Shown piece after piece: positions 1 to 7,035 of a stretch of 7,279 bases of DNA. A program made the position numbers and the translations under genes. Source of the stretch: an uncultured Prevotella sp. (GTDB lineage: Bacteria; Bacteroidota; Bacteroidia; Bacteroidales; Bacteroidaceae); NCBI GenBank assembly GCA_900765465.1, contig CAAFRM010000115.1:1-7279 (forward strand), read 5' to 3'. The notes beneath the pieces were generated by a model. It had not been told where the DNA came from. It saw nothing but the letters and a program-made list of their open reading frames with translations, and searched no databases. Each line of letters starts with the position of its first letter. The first letter of the stretch is position 1.

Positions 1-57
1 CTCCTCGAAGATGATTTCCTTGAAATCAAAACCTTCTATCTTTTTCCATTCTCTCAT
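1..57 (-). CDS. menB: 1,4-dihydroxy-2-naphthoyl-CoA synthase (MenB), N-terminal fragment
   Basis: Only the first 19 codons are present; the gene continues past the left edge. The peptide begins MREWKKIEGFDFKEIIFEE. The W-x-x-I-x-G-F-x-x-I-x-F/Y-E pattern is how MenB proteins of the crotonase superfamily begin, just before their first beta strand. MenB closes the second ring of the naphthoquinone by converting o-succinylbenzoyl-CoA to DHNA-CoA in the cytosol. Its ATG overlaps the menD stop in the tetranucleotide ATGA (minus strand, 57-54), which suggests translational coupling. The identification rests on this short peptide plus its position directly after menD, where menB is commonly found. 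The crotonase oxyanion-hole motifs lie outside the window. Confidence 0.85.
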   Translation of the reverse strand, partial: MREWKKIEGFDFKEIIFEE

Positions 58-1814
58 ATTTGAAAACTATTATAATATTCTTCTATTACCTGATTATCAG
101 TTTCTATATCCGTTAGCACCTCCAGAAGCATCGGTCTGTCAGACTTGGTATGGATGAGCCAGTCGAGCCCCTCATGCAACGACTTCATATCATCAGCATT
201 CTGATAAGCCACATTCTGTGCCAGACAAATGTGATAAGCCGAGGTGCAATGCTCAGCCATCACCAGTTTCTCTCGCGCAGCACTCTCCTTCAATCCCTTG
301 AACTTGGCAAAGATGGCTCCGCCGCCATTGTTCAGCAACAAGATGCGAAGGCTGCCATTGAGATTCTGATTCCAGAGAGCATTCTGATCGTAGAAGAAAC
401 TCAGGTCGCCCAATACGCAGAAAACCTTCTGCTGACTCTTGGCATCCGGATGATGATACTCCGAAAGATAGATAGACAAGCCAGCTGCCGTCGACAACGA
501 GCCCTCGATGCCATTTACACCCCGATTGCAATGCACATACTGACGGGCATAGATGCAAGCCAGACGAATAGCCATGCTATTGCCATAAAAAAGACGGCAC
601 TCACGGGTATCATCCAGTGAATGAGCCAGATATTCCGTCTGGAAAGCCTTCACAGCTGCCATACTGCTGAAGGACGGTTCATAATCGAAAGCATGACGTT
701 TAGCCGCCCACAGTGCCTTCTCCCAACGTTCCTTATACGCATCCACTTCATCCCGATAAACCTGATCATAAGAAGTCATGGCATCTGCCAACTGTGTAGT
801 ATCACATGGGAAGATGCGGTCAATACGCATAAAGGTATCGATGTAATCACCATCGGTGCTTGCCCGCCATACCTTCGCCCCCTTCTTTACGGCAAGGCGA
901 AGAAACTGTTTCAGACGCTTGCTCACCAAAGTGCCTCCTACATAGAGAATAAAATCGGGCATATAATCCTCGTCATACCCTATCTTATTCAGCACTTCAT
1001 CGAAATTAGTAACCAGGAGGCCGCTGGAGAATTCCCGGCATGCAGGATCTTCACTTGATGTGCCCAGAGCCGTCGGTTCGATAAGCGTGACTGCCCATGA
1101 ATCTATCTGCTTGATGCCGTAAAGCTGACTGCATGGGTAATCCTGCCCTACCACAATCATCGGTTTCCTGGCATTCAGGAAATCAAGCATATCACCATAA
1201 TGGAAACTGCCGCCAAAGAGATTGGTCTTCACGTAATCCACCCAATGAGTTTTCGGAAGCTTATCTACCGTAAACTGATAAAGCGGTTCAGAAAGCTGGA
1301 TATTGATGTGTACCGGACCTATCTTGCGATGCACACAGTCGATAACCGCTTCGTGCACCAACCGTTCGCAATACCATGCCTGCTCCTCATTGGATATAAT
1401 CGGAAGATTCACACTCCTGTTGACCATCGTCCCAAAGACATTGGCTTGTGGCAGCGTCTGTCCATCCTGCTGTCCGATCCAAGTTTCAGGTCTATCAGCC
1501 GAAATCACGATGACAGGCAGTTTCTGATAAAAAGCCTCGCAGACTGCCGGATAGAGATTGAGCAATGCTGAACCGGAAGTAACGCATACCGCTACCGGAT
1601 CGGGACATGGTGACGGATTACCCAAGGCAATGCCCATAGCCACAAATCCTGCACTGCGTTCATCGGTGACAGGATAGCAGGTAATGCCTTCCATCTCATT
1701 AAAATTATGCACGATAGGCGCATTACGACTTCCAGGACAAGCCACAACTCTTCTCACACCATGAGATGCGAGAACACCCGTCAGGATATTGACATTATCG
1801 ATATTACTAAACAC
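54..1814 (-). CDS. menD: SEPHCHC synthase (MenD), thiamine-diphosphate enzyme of menaquinone synthesis
   Basis: This 586-residue cytosolic enzyme joins isochorismate and 2-oxoglutarate, with decarboxylation, to give SEPHCHC, the first committed step of classical menaquinone synthesis. E. coli MenD is slightly shorter, at about 556 residues. The N-terminal pyrimidine-binding domain shows CPGSRNAPI (residues 26-34) and TDERSAGF (50-57); Glu52 is in the position of the glutamate that activates the cofactor. The C-terminal pyrophosphate domain has NRGVNGIEG (430-438), GDLSFFYDQN (469-478, the GDxS...N Mg/ThDP motif) and a downstream LLLNNGGGAIF segment. The start codon is GTG at 1814-1812: an in-frame TAA lies three codons upstream, and the next methionine would remove the CPGSR motif. 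A 71-bp gap separates it from menF, while its stop overlaps menB. No truncation or frameshift is seen. Confidence 0.96.
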   Translation of the reverse strand: MFSNIDNVNILTGVLASHGVRRVVACPGSRNAPIVHNFNEMEGITCYPVTDERSAGFVAMGIALGNPSPCPDPVAVCVTSGSALLNLYPAVCEAFYQKLPVIVISADRPETWIGQQDGQTLPQANVFGTMVNRSVNLPIISNEEQAWYCERLVHEAVIDCVHRKIGPVHINIQLSEPLYQFTVDKLPKTHWVDYVKTNLFGGSFHYGDMLDFLNARKPMIVVGQDYPCSQLYGIKQIDSWAVTLIEPTALGTSSEDPACREFSSGLLVTNFDEVLNKIGYDEDYMPDFILYVGGTLVSKRLKQFLRLAVKKGAKVWRASTDGDYIDTFMRIDRIFPCDTTQLADAMTSYDQVYRDEVDAYKERWEKALWAAKRHAFDYEPSFSSMAAVKAFQTEYLAHSLDDTRECRLFYGNSMAIRLACIYARQYVHCNRGVNGIEGSLSTAAGLSIYLSEYHHPDAKSQQKVFCVLGDLSFFYDQNALWNQNLNGSLRILLLNNGGGAIFAKFKGLKESAAREKLVMAEHCTSAYHICLAQNVAYQNADDMKSLHEGLDWLIHTKSDRPMLLEVLTDIETDNQVIEEYYNSFQI

Positions 1815-1824
1815 GAGAACTTAC

Positions 1825-1848
1825 TTATAATTAAGATTTTATAATTAA
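1825..1848. repeat. 10-bp AT-only direct repeat upstream of menD
   Basis: TTATAATTAA occurs at 1825-1834 and again at 1839-1848, separated by GATT (14-bp period). The pair sits 11-34 bp upstream of the menD GTG start, within the leader as read on the minus strand. It may simply reflect the AT-rich spacer. It could also keep the menD initiation region unstructured or serve as a protein site. No function is claimed. Confidence 0.55.
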
Positions 1849-1854
1849 TCAAAG

Positions 1855-1885
1855 AAAAACACGTCTGATGAACTGACCATCTCAG
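1855..1885 (-). promoter_or_regulatory. weak hairpin followed by a T tract in the menF-menD gap
   Basis: Read on the minus strand just after the menF stop, CTG...ATG can pair with CAT...CAG (1883-1885 and 1878-1880 with 1868-1870 and 1865-1867). This leaves a 7-nt loop and a 2-nt bulge. Five Ts follow at 1859-1855. This is far weaker than a normal intrinsic terminator; it might cause partial attenuation or processing between menF and menD, or it may be chance. Confidence 0.2.
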
Positions 1886-2932
1886 CTAAAGCAATACCCG
1901 TCTGATGGTCTGCATCTTAGCTTCAGTCTCTTTCCATTCCTTTTCCATCTCGCTCTCCTTGAGCAATCCGCCACCGGCATAGAGTTCACAGGTTCCATCC
2001 GGCAGGATATTCATGCAGCGAAGGGAAACGAAGAGATGGGTCTTACCTTGCGGAGAGACAGGTCCCACAAAACCACTATAGTATTTGCGGGGCTGATGCT
2101 CATGCTGCAGGATAAACCGGCGGGCTTCCTCCTTCGGAATTCCGCAGACTGCAGGCGTAGGATAGAGTGCATCTATCACATCTCCCAACCTGCCTTCATC
2201 CCGCAGACGGAAACTGATATCCGTACGAAGATGATAGAGGTTTGCTGCCATCGTGGTATAAGGTCCCTTGAGCTGATAATCATCAGCAAAAGCCTTGATG
2301 CAATCTTCGATATAATCCGTGACATACTGTTGCTCCTCCTGATTTTTATGCGACCATTCCACGCCCTCCACCGGATAATCGGCAACGGTACGGGAAGGTT
2401 CCGCCTTCTGGGTACCCGCCAGCGACATCGTACTCATATTTCCCTGTTCTCCCTTGAGCAGAATCTCAGGAGTAGCCATCAGCCACATTCCCGACTGCGG
2501 GGTATAAACCAGGGAGACGAAGAGACGGGGATACATCCGGCACGCCTTCATGAAGAGACTTTCGAAATCCTTATCAGCAGTTCGCACAGTTGCCTTTCTT
2601 GCCAGCACAATCTTTCTGAAAGTACCTTTCTCCAATTCCTGATGAAAGCATTCAAAATCTTCGGCATAGGCATCACGATCAGAAGCGTTTTCTGCCTGAG
2701 TAGAATCAGATGTTGAAATCACTTTTGCGTCAGAGATGGGCAAAAGCTTGCTTTCATCCGGATGAATGAGCAGCACAGGGCAATCGCCGGACGGCGAGAA
2801 AGGAGCTATCACAAAGCCCTCCTTGCCATTCAGTTCAGCCACAGAGGAGAGAACTTCCGGCTCACCCTCATGCTGCACGGCATAATGAGCATGATGCAGA
2901 TAAGGCAAACGATAATATGCAAATGCAGTCAT
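1886..2932 (-). CDS. menF: isochorismate synthase (MenF/EntC-type chorismate-binding enzyme)
   Basis: This 348-residue enzyme isomerises chorismate to isochorismate, the Mg-dependent entry step to menaquinone. It is shorter than E. coli MenF (about 431) and EntC (about 391), mainly at the N-terminus. The chorismate-binding fold is clear from five segments: FRKIVLARKA (Lys107 in the general-base position), SLAGTQKA, PTPAVCGIP (258-266), RKYYSGFVGPV, and AGGGLLKESEMEKEWKETEAKM (319-340), which carries the metal-binding glutamates. The usual E-H pair after S-x-K is E-Q here (KNQEEQQYV), probably a lineage variant. The ATG start lies 3 bp after the thioesterase stop, and menD follows, so its isochorismate should go to MenD. 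A siderophore or salicylate role is less likely given the neighbours. It is unlikely to be anthranilate or aminodeoxychorismate synthase because no glutamine amidotransferase partner is adjacent. Confidence 0.93.
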   Translation of the reverse strand: MTAFAYYRLPYLHHAHYAVQHEGEPEVLSSVAELNGKEGFVIAPFSPSGDCPVLLIHPDESKLLPISDAKVISTSDSTQAENASDRDAYAEDFECFHQELEKGTFRKIVLARKATVRTADKDFESLFMKACRMYPRLFVSLVYTPQSGMWLMATPEILLKGEQGNMSTMSLAGTQKAEPSRTVADYPVEGVEWSHKNQEEQQYVTDYIEDCIKAFADDYQLKGPYTTMAANLYHLRTDISFRLRDEGRLGDVIDALYPTPAVCGIPKEEARRFILQHEHQPRKYYSGFVGPVSPQGKTHLFVSLRCMNILPDGTCELYAGGGLLKESEMEKEWKETEAKMQTIRRVLL

Positions 2933-2935
2933 ACC

Positions 2936-3388
2936 TTATTCTTCTGTCTTTTTAGATTCCTGCATCTTAGCATCTTTCTTCTTAGGAGTAAACACATAGT
3001 TGGTTACCTGTACGGTGCAGATCAATTCATCAGCAGTGTTTTTGATTGCAACTTCCCAAGTATGCAGGGTTCTGCCTTTGTGAACCAGCTTGGCGTATGC
3101 AGTAACCGTATCTCCTTCACTAACAGCCTGTACATGAGTGCCACTCACATTGATACCCACAGCTATCTGACCAGGGCACAGAGCCAAGGATCCGATACCA
3201 GCAACATTCTCTGCCAATGCCAAAGAAGCACCACCACTCAGAAATCCGAATGGCTGGCGATTACGCTCATCCACTTTCATCGTAGCCCGAAGCGTATCAG
3301 GCTCAGGAGTTGAGATAAAATGCATGCCGAGGGTTTTAGAAAGTCCATCGGTCTTACTTATTCTTTTAATTACTTCATCTATGTTCAT
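2936..3388 (-). CDS. menI: hotdog-fold acyl-CoA thioesterase, probable DHNA-CoA hydrolase (MenI-like, PaaI family)
   Basis: This 150-residue protein has the PaaI/YdiI hotdog layout: a leading helix (about 1-20), a beta strand ending in M-x-V-D-x-R (37-42), and the active-site helix QPFGFLSGGASLALAEN (45-61). E. coli MenI reads Q-P-F-G-x-L-H-G-G-A-S-x-x-L-A-E here. Gln45 and Glu60 match its catalytic Gln and Glu, but the HGG histidine is Ser51. The rest forms the strands (INVSGTHVQAV, VTAYAKLVHKGRTLHTWEV), then a lysine-rich tail (135-150). As first gene of the men operon, 3 bp before menF, its likely job is hydrolysing DHNA-CoA to DHNA; this is inferred from position and family. I chose ATG at 3388 rather than a TTG three codons upstream, because family members begin close to this helix. 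A broader acyl-CoA specificity remains possible. Confidence 0.8.
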   Translation of the reverse strand: MNIDEVIKRISKTDGLSKTLGMHFISTPEPDTLRATMKVDERNRQPFGFLSGGASLALAENVAGIGSLALCPGQIAVGINVSGTHVQAVSEGDTVTAYAKLVHKGRTLHTWEVAIKNTADELICTVQVTNYVFTPKKKDAKMQESKKTEE

Positions 3389-3426
3389 CCTTATCAAAAT
3401 TTAAAGTTGGTCGTTTAGGGGGATAA

Positions 3427-3451
3427 GAGTGAACGGATGTCCAGCTCACTC
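3427..3451 (-). promoter_or_regulatory. hairpin in the 5' leader of the men operon
   Basis: On the minus-strand transcript GAGTGA (3451-3446) pairs with TCACTC (3432-3427). The stem extends by a G-U pair and a C-G pair; after a 1-nt bulge, GG can pair with CC around an ACAU loop. It begins roughly 10 nt after the predicted transcription start and ends about 38 nt before the thioesterase ATG. No T run follows, so it is not an intrinsic terminator. It may stabilise the 5' end or tune initiation. Confidence 0.4.
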
Positions 3452-3468
3452 CTCACCTCATTTTCCTG

Positions 3469-3499
3469 CAAAAGTAATGCAAATTAAAGACAAAACAAA
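3469..3499 (-). promoter_or_regulatory. Bacteroidota-type promoter for the men operon
   Basis: On the minus strand TACTTTTG (3476-3469) matches the -7 consensus TAnnTTTG exactly. A TTTG -33 element lies at 3499-3496, 19 bp away, which is the expected spacing for the primary sigma factor of this phylum. The predicted start is near 3462, giving a leader of about 75 nt. Confidence 0.75.
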
Positions 3500-3536
3500 A
3501 TAAATAAGTCTTTTTTAATCTTTTAAGCACTTTTTG

Positions 3537-3568
3537 CTTGGCATTATCGGCTTTTTACGCTATCTTTG
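3537..3568 (+). promoter_or_regulatory. Bacteroidota-type promoter for the NAGLU-acetyltransferase unit
   Basis: TATCTTTG (3561-3568) is an exact TAnnTTTG -7 element. A degenerate -33 element CTTG is at 3537-3540 with a 20-bp spacer; a perfect TTTG at 3533-3536 would be spaced 24 bp. Transcription would start near 3574, leaving an A/C-rich leader of about 25 nt with no Shine-Dalgarno sequence. The promoter is back-to-back with the men promoter, with about 37 bp between the two -33 elements. Confidence 0.7.
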
Positions 3569-3598
3569 CAGCATATTGAAACAACAACAAACAATTTT

Positions 3599-5881
3599 AT
3601 GAAAAAATTACTTCTAGGACTATTATGCACCGTTACTCTGGGCGCATACGCTAATCCGGCAGACGATCTTCTGAATCGAATCGACAAGGGGGCTGCTGCC
3701 AAGTTTAAGACCATCCTTGTAAAATCAGACAAGGATTTCTTCGAGATAGACCAGGCTGGAAATGGCAAGAACACCACTGCGCCTAAACCAGCAGGCAAAA
3801 ACAATCCTATCATCATCCGAGGCAACTCCTGGGTCAATATTGCCGTGGGCATCAACTGGTATCTGAAACACCATGCCGGCATCCACATCACCTGGAACAA
3901 TATGAACCAAAAATTGCCAAACGTTCTTCCTGCCGTAAAACAGAAAGAGCGCCATGAAACCGACCTCAAGCTTCGCTACGATTTCAATTACTGCACCTTT
4001 TCTTATACGATGGCTTTCTGGGATTGGAACCGATGGCAGAAAGAAATAGACTGGATGGCATTGCATGGTATCAATATGCCGCTGGCTGCCGTGGGCACAG
4101 AATGCGTATGGCGCAATATGCTCCTGAAACTCGGTTATTCTGAGGAAGAAGTGGGCAAGTTCATCGCCGGACCAGCCTTTCTTGCCTGGTGGGAAATGAA
4201 CAACCTGGAAGGCTGGGGTGGTCCGTTGCCGCAGAACTGGTATAAGCAGCAGGAAACCCTGCAGAAAAAGATTCTTGCCAGAATGAAAGAGATGGGCATG
4301 AAGCCAGTCTTACCGGGCTATTGCGGAATGGTGCCTCATGATGCCAAGAAGAGACTGGGACTGAACGTGACGGATGCCGGCAAGTGGAACGGTTACCAGC
4401 GTCCTGCCAACCTCTCTCCTACCGACAGCAGATTTACAGAAATCGCCGACTTATATTATAAGGAACTGACCAAGCTCTACGGAAAATCAGATTTCTATTC
4501 GATGGATCCTTTCCATGAGAGTGGAGATGATGCTGCCGTAGATTATGCCAAGGCTGGACAGGCGCTGATGAGTGCGATGAAGCGTGCCAACCCAAAGGCG
4601 GTCTGGGTGGTACAGGGATGGAACGAGAACCCTCGCCCTCAGATGATTGAAGACTTGAAGGTTGGCGACATCCTGGTACTCGACCTCTTCTCAGAATGCC
4701 GTCCGATGTTTGGCGGTCCTAGCATTCTGAAGCGGGATGGCGGTTACGGCAAGCACCAGTGGCTCTTCTGTATGCTCGAGAACTTCGGAGGCAATGTGGG
4801 TCTGCATGGAAGAATGGACCAGCTGCTGAACAACTTCTATCTGGCAACAGGAAAAAAGGGAGAAAGCAATCATAATAGTGAAACGCTCAAGGGTTGGGGC
4901 TTTACGATGGAGGGTTCGGAAAACAACCCTGTGATGTTTGAACTGATGAGCGAACTGCCTTGGCGTGCCGAGAAGACTACCAAGGAAGACTGGCTCAAGG
5001 AATACTGCTATGCCCGATATGGGGTACACGATGCAACCATCGAGAAGGCATGGGCGCTCCTGGCGCAGAGCATCTACAACTGTCCGGTGGGCAACAACCA
5101 GCAGGGTACTCACGAGAGCATCTTCTGCGGTCGCCCTTCGCTCAACAACTTCCAGGTTTCCAGCTGGTCGAAGATGCGCAACTATTACGACCCAGAGGAT
5201 ACCCGACAGGCAGCCATCCTCTTTGCCAGTGTTGCAGACAAATACCGTGGCAACAACAACTATGAGTACGATCTGGTAGATATCTGCCGACAGGCTCTCG
5301 CCGACCAGGGACGCAAACAGTACTGGAAGACCATCGCCGACTATCAATCATTCTCCCGCAAGGAGTTTGACAAGGATGCCGACCGTTTTCTGAAGATGAT
5401 TCTGCTGCAGGACAAGTTGCTCGCCACCCGTCCGGAATTCCGTCTGGGCCACTGGATAGAGGAAGCGCGCAACCTGGGTAAGACCGCAGCAGAGAAAGAC
5501 CTCTACGAATGGAATGCCCGCGTACAGATAACCACTTGGGGCAACCGTGTCTGTGCCGACGATGGAGGCTTGCGAGATTATGGACATAAGGAATGGCAAG
5601 GATTGCTGAAGGACTTCTACTACAAGCGCTGGAGTACCTATATGAAAGCCCTCGCCGACCAGATGGCGGCTTGCACGAACATCGATTACGAGGCTTTGGG
5701 CAGTGGCAAGAATGCCGGCAAGACATCCGCAGAACTCTTCCAACTGGCATTGCCTAGTGCTCCGAAAATCGACTGGTATGCGCTGGAGGAGCCATGGACC
5801 CTGCAGAAGAACCCATACTCATCGAAGCCAGAGGGAAATCCTGCAGACATAGCCAAGGAAGTCATTCATTTCATCAAGTAA
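3599..5881 (+). CDS. exported alpha-N-acetylglucosaminidase, glycoside hydrolase family 89 (NAGLU family)
   Basis: This 760-residue enzyme removes terminal alpha-linked GlcNAc, as from heparan sulfate ends or alpha-GlcNAc-capped mucin glycans. MKKLLLGLLCTVTLGAYA is a signal peptide with likely cleavage after Ala18. Cys10 lacks a lipobox, so a soluble periplasmic protein is expected. An N-terminal NAGLU domain follows (about 20-115, with NWYLKHHAGIHITW near 86-99). The catalytic barrel has YCTFSYTMAFWDWNRWQKEI (131-150), DPFHES with acid/base Glu307, WLFCMLENFGGN (388-399), and TMEGSENNP with nucleophile Glu438. Both glutamates match human NAGLU E316 and E446 in context. The C-terminal helical domain (about 455-740) contains CGRPSLN (510-516). 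The start is ATG 3599; an upstream TTG at 3566 lies inside the promoter. The acetyltransferase gene follows after 24 bp. The family assignment is firm; the natural substrate is not known. Confidence 0.95.
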   Translation: MKKLLLGLLCTVTLGAYANPADDLLNRIDKGAAAKFKTILVKSDKDFFEIDQAGNGKNTTAPKPAGKNNPIIIRGNSWVNIAVGINWYLKHHAGIHITWNNMNQKLPNVLPAVKQKERHETDLKLRYDFNYCTFSYTMAFWDWNRWQKEIDWMALHGINMPLAAVGTECVWRNMLLKLGYSEEEVGKFIAGPAFLAWWEMNNLEGWGGPLPQNWYKQQETLQKKILARMKEMGMKPVLPGYCGMVPHDAKKRLGLNVTDAGKWNGYQRPANLSPTDSRFTEIADLYYKELTKLYGKSDFYSMDPFHESGDDAAVDYAKAGQALMSAMKRANPKAVWVVQGWNENPRPQMIEDLKVGDILVLDLFSECRPMFGGPSILKRDGGYGKHQWLFCMLENFGGNVGLHGRMDQLLNNFYLATGKKGESNHNSETLKGWGFTMEGSENNPVMFELMSELPWRAEKTTKEDWLKEYCYARYGVHDATIEKAWALLAQSIYNCPVGNNQQGTHESIFCGRPSLNNFQVSSWSKMRNYYDPEDTRQAAILFASVADKYRGNNNYEYDLVDICRQALADQGRKQYWKTIADYQSFSRKEFDKDADRFLKMILLQDKLLATRPEFRLGHWIEEARNLGKTAAEKDLYEWNARVQITTWGNRVCADDGGLRDYGHKEWQGLLKDFYYKRWSTYMKALADQMAACTNIDYEALGSGKNAGKTSAELFQLALPSAPKIDWYALEEPWTLQKNPYSSKPEGNPADIAKEVIHFIK

Positions 5882-5905
5882 TTCATGATATCCATCAGAT
5901 AATAT

Positions 5906-7030
5906 ATGAACAGATTAAAATCACTCGACGTGATGCGAGGACTCACCGTAGCCCTTATGATATTAGTAAACAATGGCGGGGAGCATAACTACAGTTTCCT
6001 GGAGCATAGCAAGTGGAATGGACTCACCCCATGCGACCTGGTCTTTCCCTTCTTCCTCTTCATGATGGGAATGTCCACCTTTCTATCCCTGAAGAAGACT
6101 GAGTTCAAGCCTTCTGCCGCCATCTACAGAAAGATTGCCAAGCGAACCGTTCTGCTCTTCCTCATCGGTCTGGGCATCAACTGGTTTGACATGATATGCA
6201 ACGGAGGTGGGCTAGACTTTGCCCACCTCAGAATCTGGGCTGTCCTGCAGCGCATCGCCCTCTGCTACGGAGTAGTGGCTATGCTTGCCATCACCCTGAA
6301 CCACCGTTACTTCATCCATACCATCATCGGACTGATTGTCATCTATATGGGAATCCTGGTATTTGGCAACGGCTATGCATACGATGCCTCCATCAACATC
6401 CTGGCACAGGTAGATAGAAGCATCTTCGGCATCGACCATCTCTATCATAGAAGTCCGGTAGATCCCGAAGGACTGCTGAGCACGATTCCAGCCATCGCCC
6501 ATACGATGATAGGATTCCTCTGCTGCAAATACATCTCCATTGCGGGACAGACTGTAGAATCCAAGATCAAGGTCTTGAAAGTGGCAGGTCTTGTGATGGT
6601 AGCCCTGGGATTCGGACTCTCCCTGATAGGTTTCGGAATCAACAAGCGCATCTGGAGTCCCAGCTACGTATTCGTAACCTGCGGATTCGCATCCTGGATA
6701 TTGGGTATCCTGGTACAGTTTATCGACGGAAGAGGTGCTGCTACCGATTCAGCTGCGACAGGCGACAGCCAGAAGAAGCCGCAGAAAGACAACATCCTGA
6801 CCAGGGGATTGCTCGCCTTTGGCATGAACCCACTCTTTCTCTATGTGATGAGCGAGGCGCTCGCCATCCTCTTCGGCAGCTTCGGCATCAAGGCAGATAT
6901 CTTTGCCGGCATCCACAGCCTCATCACCGATGATTATGTGGCATCGCTCACCTACGCCCTCTTCTTTGTAGCCATCCATGCCGTGATGGGAGTCTGGATG
7001 TATCACAAGAAAATCTTCATCAAACTATAG
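5906..7030 (+). CDS. HGSNAT/NagX-family membrane acyltransferase (heparan-alpha-glucosaminide N-acetyltransferase-like)
   Basis: This 374-residue integral membrane protein has about ten hydrophobic spans. Family signatures in order are LKSLDVMRGLTVALMILVNN (4-23), HSKWNGLTPCDLVFPFFLFM (34-53), RIWAVLQRIALCY (109-121), DPEGLLSTIPAI (186-197), NKRIWSPSYVF (246-256) and FGMNPLFLY (305-313). His34 corresponds by context to the active-site histidine of human HGSNAT, which takes acetyl groups from cytosolic acetyl-CoA and passes them to terminal glucosamine on the far side of the membrane. The lumenal N-terminal region of the animal protein is absent. A charged loop (about 275-296) separates two spans. 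It sits 24 bp after the GH89 gene and is probably cotranscribed, so a role in acetylating glucosaminides for that enzyme is inferred. Related bacterial proteins are often annotated only as DUF5009 or DUF1624, and another acyl acceptor is possible. Confidence 0.88.
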   Translation: MNRLKSLDVMRGLTVALMILVNNGGEHNYSFLEHSKWNGLTPCDLVFPFFLFMMGMSTFLSLKKTEFKPSAAIYRKIAKRTVLLFLIGLGINWFDMICNGGGLDFAHLRIWAVLQRIALCYGVVAMLAITLNHRYFIHTIIGLIVIYMGILVFGNGYAYDASINILAQVDRSIFGIDHLYHRSPVDPEGLLSTIPAIAHTMIGFLCCKYISIAGQTVESKIKVLKVAGLVMVALGFGLSLIGFGINKRIWSPSYVFVTCGFASWILGILVQFIDGRGAATDSAATGDSQKKPQKDNILTRGLLAFGMNPLFLYVMSEALAILFGSFGIKADIFAGIHSLITDDYVASLTYALFFVAIHAVMGVWMYHKKIFIKL

Positions 7031-7035
7031 GCTCG

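Noticed and set aside
150..1571. Several plus-strand open frames of 74-156 codons opposite menD
   Set aside because: They lie wholly antisense to a well-supported gene, have no recognisable domains, and follow from its codon use.
1815..1885. Internal promoter for menD
   Set aside because: The best -7 candidate on the minus strand is TTTCTTTG, which has TT in place of TA, and there is no TTTG at the -33 spacing.
2036..3313. Plus-strand open frames of 226 and 183 codons opposite menF and the thioesterase gene
   Set aside because: Their low-complexity products have no family resemblance, while both minus-strand genes show full sets of conserved motifs.
3389..3397. TTG start giving the thioesterase three more residues
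   Set aside because: ATG at 3388 is in frame and better placed for the family's first helix; the extra residues add nothing recognisable.
3566..3598. TTG start extending the GH89 protein by 11 residues
   Set aside because: The TTG is the last three bases of the TATCTTTG promoter element, so it would lie upstream of the transcript; ATG 3599 begins a clean signal peptide.
3599..3655. Lipoprotein signal at Cys10 of the GH89 protein
   Set aside because: The residues before the cysteine are L-G-L-L, with no small residue at -1, and the hydrophobic core continues past it to a type I site at AYA.
4691..5750. Minus-strand open frames of 131-218 codons and two short plus-strand frames within the GH89 gene
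   Set aside because: They are shadows of a gene whose catalytic residues are intact in the plus frame; no start signals or domains are seen.
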